From the NCBI GenBank assembly GCA_014378085.1, contig JACMOJ010000514.1:1-6077 (forward strand): 6,077 nucleotides of DNA, given 5' to 3'. Shown here one piece after another: positions 5,712-6,077 of this stretch; positions within the stretch are counted from its first letter, which is position 1; each line of letters begins with the position of its first letter. The position numbers were made by a program, and so were the translations under genes. The notes under the pieces were generated by a model that did no database searches, was not told the DNA's origin, and saw only the letters and a program-made list of their open reading frames with translations. Source of the DNA: Burkholderiales bacterium (GTDB lineage: Bacteria > Pseudomonadota > Gammaproteobacteria > Burkholderiales > Usitatibacteraceae).

Positions 5712-6077
5712 ATGCGAAACTACGTTGCCGCTTTTTGTTTCATTCTCGGGTTGGTCGTTGGTATCTTTACGGGAGTCAAAGGCCAACACCTAAGCGGCTT
5801 CGGCTTTGTGTTGTGCGGCATTTTTGCAGCGGTTAGCGTGCTGAATGGGCTCGCTAAAAGTGCAACCAGTCAGGCGTTTACAGCTGCGGCGATGGTGATA
5901 AGTGTAGTTTCGTTAGCAGGAGCGATCAGGGCCAGCAACTTCTTTGACTCGGACCTTCAAAAGGGCTACAGCGAGGCGCTAGTAGGTTTTCTTGACTACG
6001 AAGTGATGTGCAAGCCAAGCGTTGAATTTCGAAAAATTGAACAGTTCGGGATTCGCGCGTGCGGTACCGGGTCAACA
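5712..6077 (+). CDS. Unrecognised small membrane protein (3' end outside the window)
   Basis: An open frame of 122 codons runs from the ATG at 5712 to the window edge without a stop. I do not recognise the family. The start is well bounded: an in-frame TAA lies at 5697-5699, and a weak Shine-Dalgarno-like ggaaa (5702-5706) sits 5-9 nt upstream. Three hydrophobic stretches are visible at about residues 4-22, 29-48 and 55-72, separated by short polar turns (KGQH at 23-26, KSATSQ at 49-54). A polar tail starts at residue 73 and holds FFDSDLQKGYSEALVGFLDYE (77-97, two parts) and two cysteines, C100 and C117. With the N-terminus inside, the tail would lie in the periplasm, where the cysteines could form a disulfide; this is inference, as the charge bias is weak. 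Steady codon use and the hydrophobic pattern support a real gene. It is probably its own transcription unit, since a terminator lies upstream. Confidence 0.7.
   Translation, partial: MRNYVAAFCFILGLVVGIFTGVKGQHLSGFGFVLCGIFAAVSVLNGLAKSATSQAFTAAAMVISVVSLAGAIRASNFFDSDLQKGYSEALVGFLDYEVMCKPSVEFRKIEQFGIRACGTGST

Noticed and set aside
5499..5789. 96-codon open frame on the minus strand at the right end
   Set aside because: It runs through the tRNA terminator and into the tRNA 3' end, and overlaps the better-supported plus-strand membrane-protein gene.
5596..5793. 65-codon open frame on the plus strand starting at 5596
   Set aside because: It overlaps the start of the membrane-protein gene in another frame, has no Shine-Dalgarno and its peptide looks random. 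The frame from 5712 is longer and has a coherent hydrophobic pattern.
1..6077. CRISPR arrays, insertion sequences, tandem repeats, toxin-antitoxin or defence genes
   Set aside because: Reading both strands I found no regularly spaced repeats, terminal inverted repeats with a transposase, or recognisable genes of these kinds.

Overview
The window comes from a Proteobacterium, most probably a betaproteobacterium of the Burkholderiales type. This rests on recall rather than a search. The 23S rRNA tail (ending in an 'attgcccgta' block, then 'ggcttgact' and 'ctataac') and the 5S core ('cccatcccgaacaggaccgtgaaac') look like those of that group. Base composition is moderate, with no GC-skewed or AT-rich island inside the genes.

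Layout. Positions 1-281 are the 3' end of a 23S rRNA gene. A 165-nt spacer without a tRNA follows, then 5S rRNA (about 447-563) and a strong rho-independent hairpin (573-611) that closes the rrn operon. Converging on that hairpin from the other side is a complete Kup-family potassium transporter gene (701-2572, minus strand). A 288-nt divergent intergenic region separates it from a complete, exported S9 family serine peptidase of the glutamyl endopeptidase (S9D) type (2861-5341, plus strand). Next come a tRNA with a CAU anticodon (5439-5515), with its own promoter-like sequence and a terminator hairpin (5524-5556). Last is the 5' part of an unrecognised small membrane protein gene (5712 to the window end).

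How the parts relate. There is no sign of one multi-gene system. These look like independent transcription units: rRNA and a CAU tRNA for translation, Kup for low-affinity K+ uptake at the inner membrane, and a periplasmic or secreted peptidase. kup and the peptidase gene share a divergent control region, but nothing in the sequence links their functions. No CRISPR array, insertion sequence, integrase, toxin-antitoxin or defence gene was seen. The least explained part is the right edge, where the membrane-protein gene runs out of the window.
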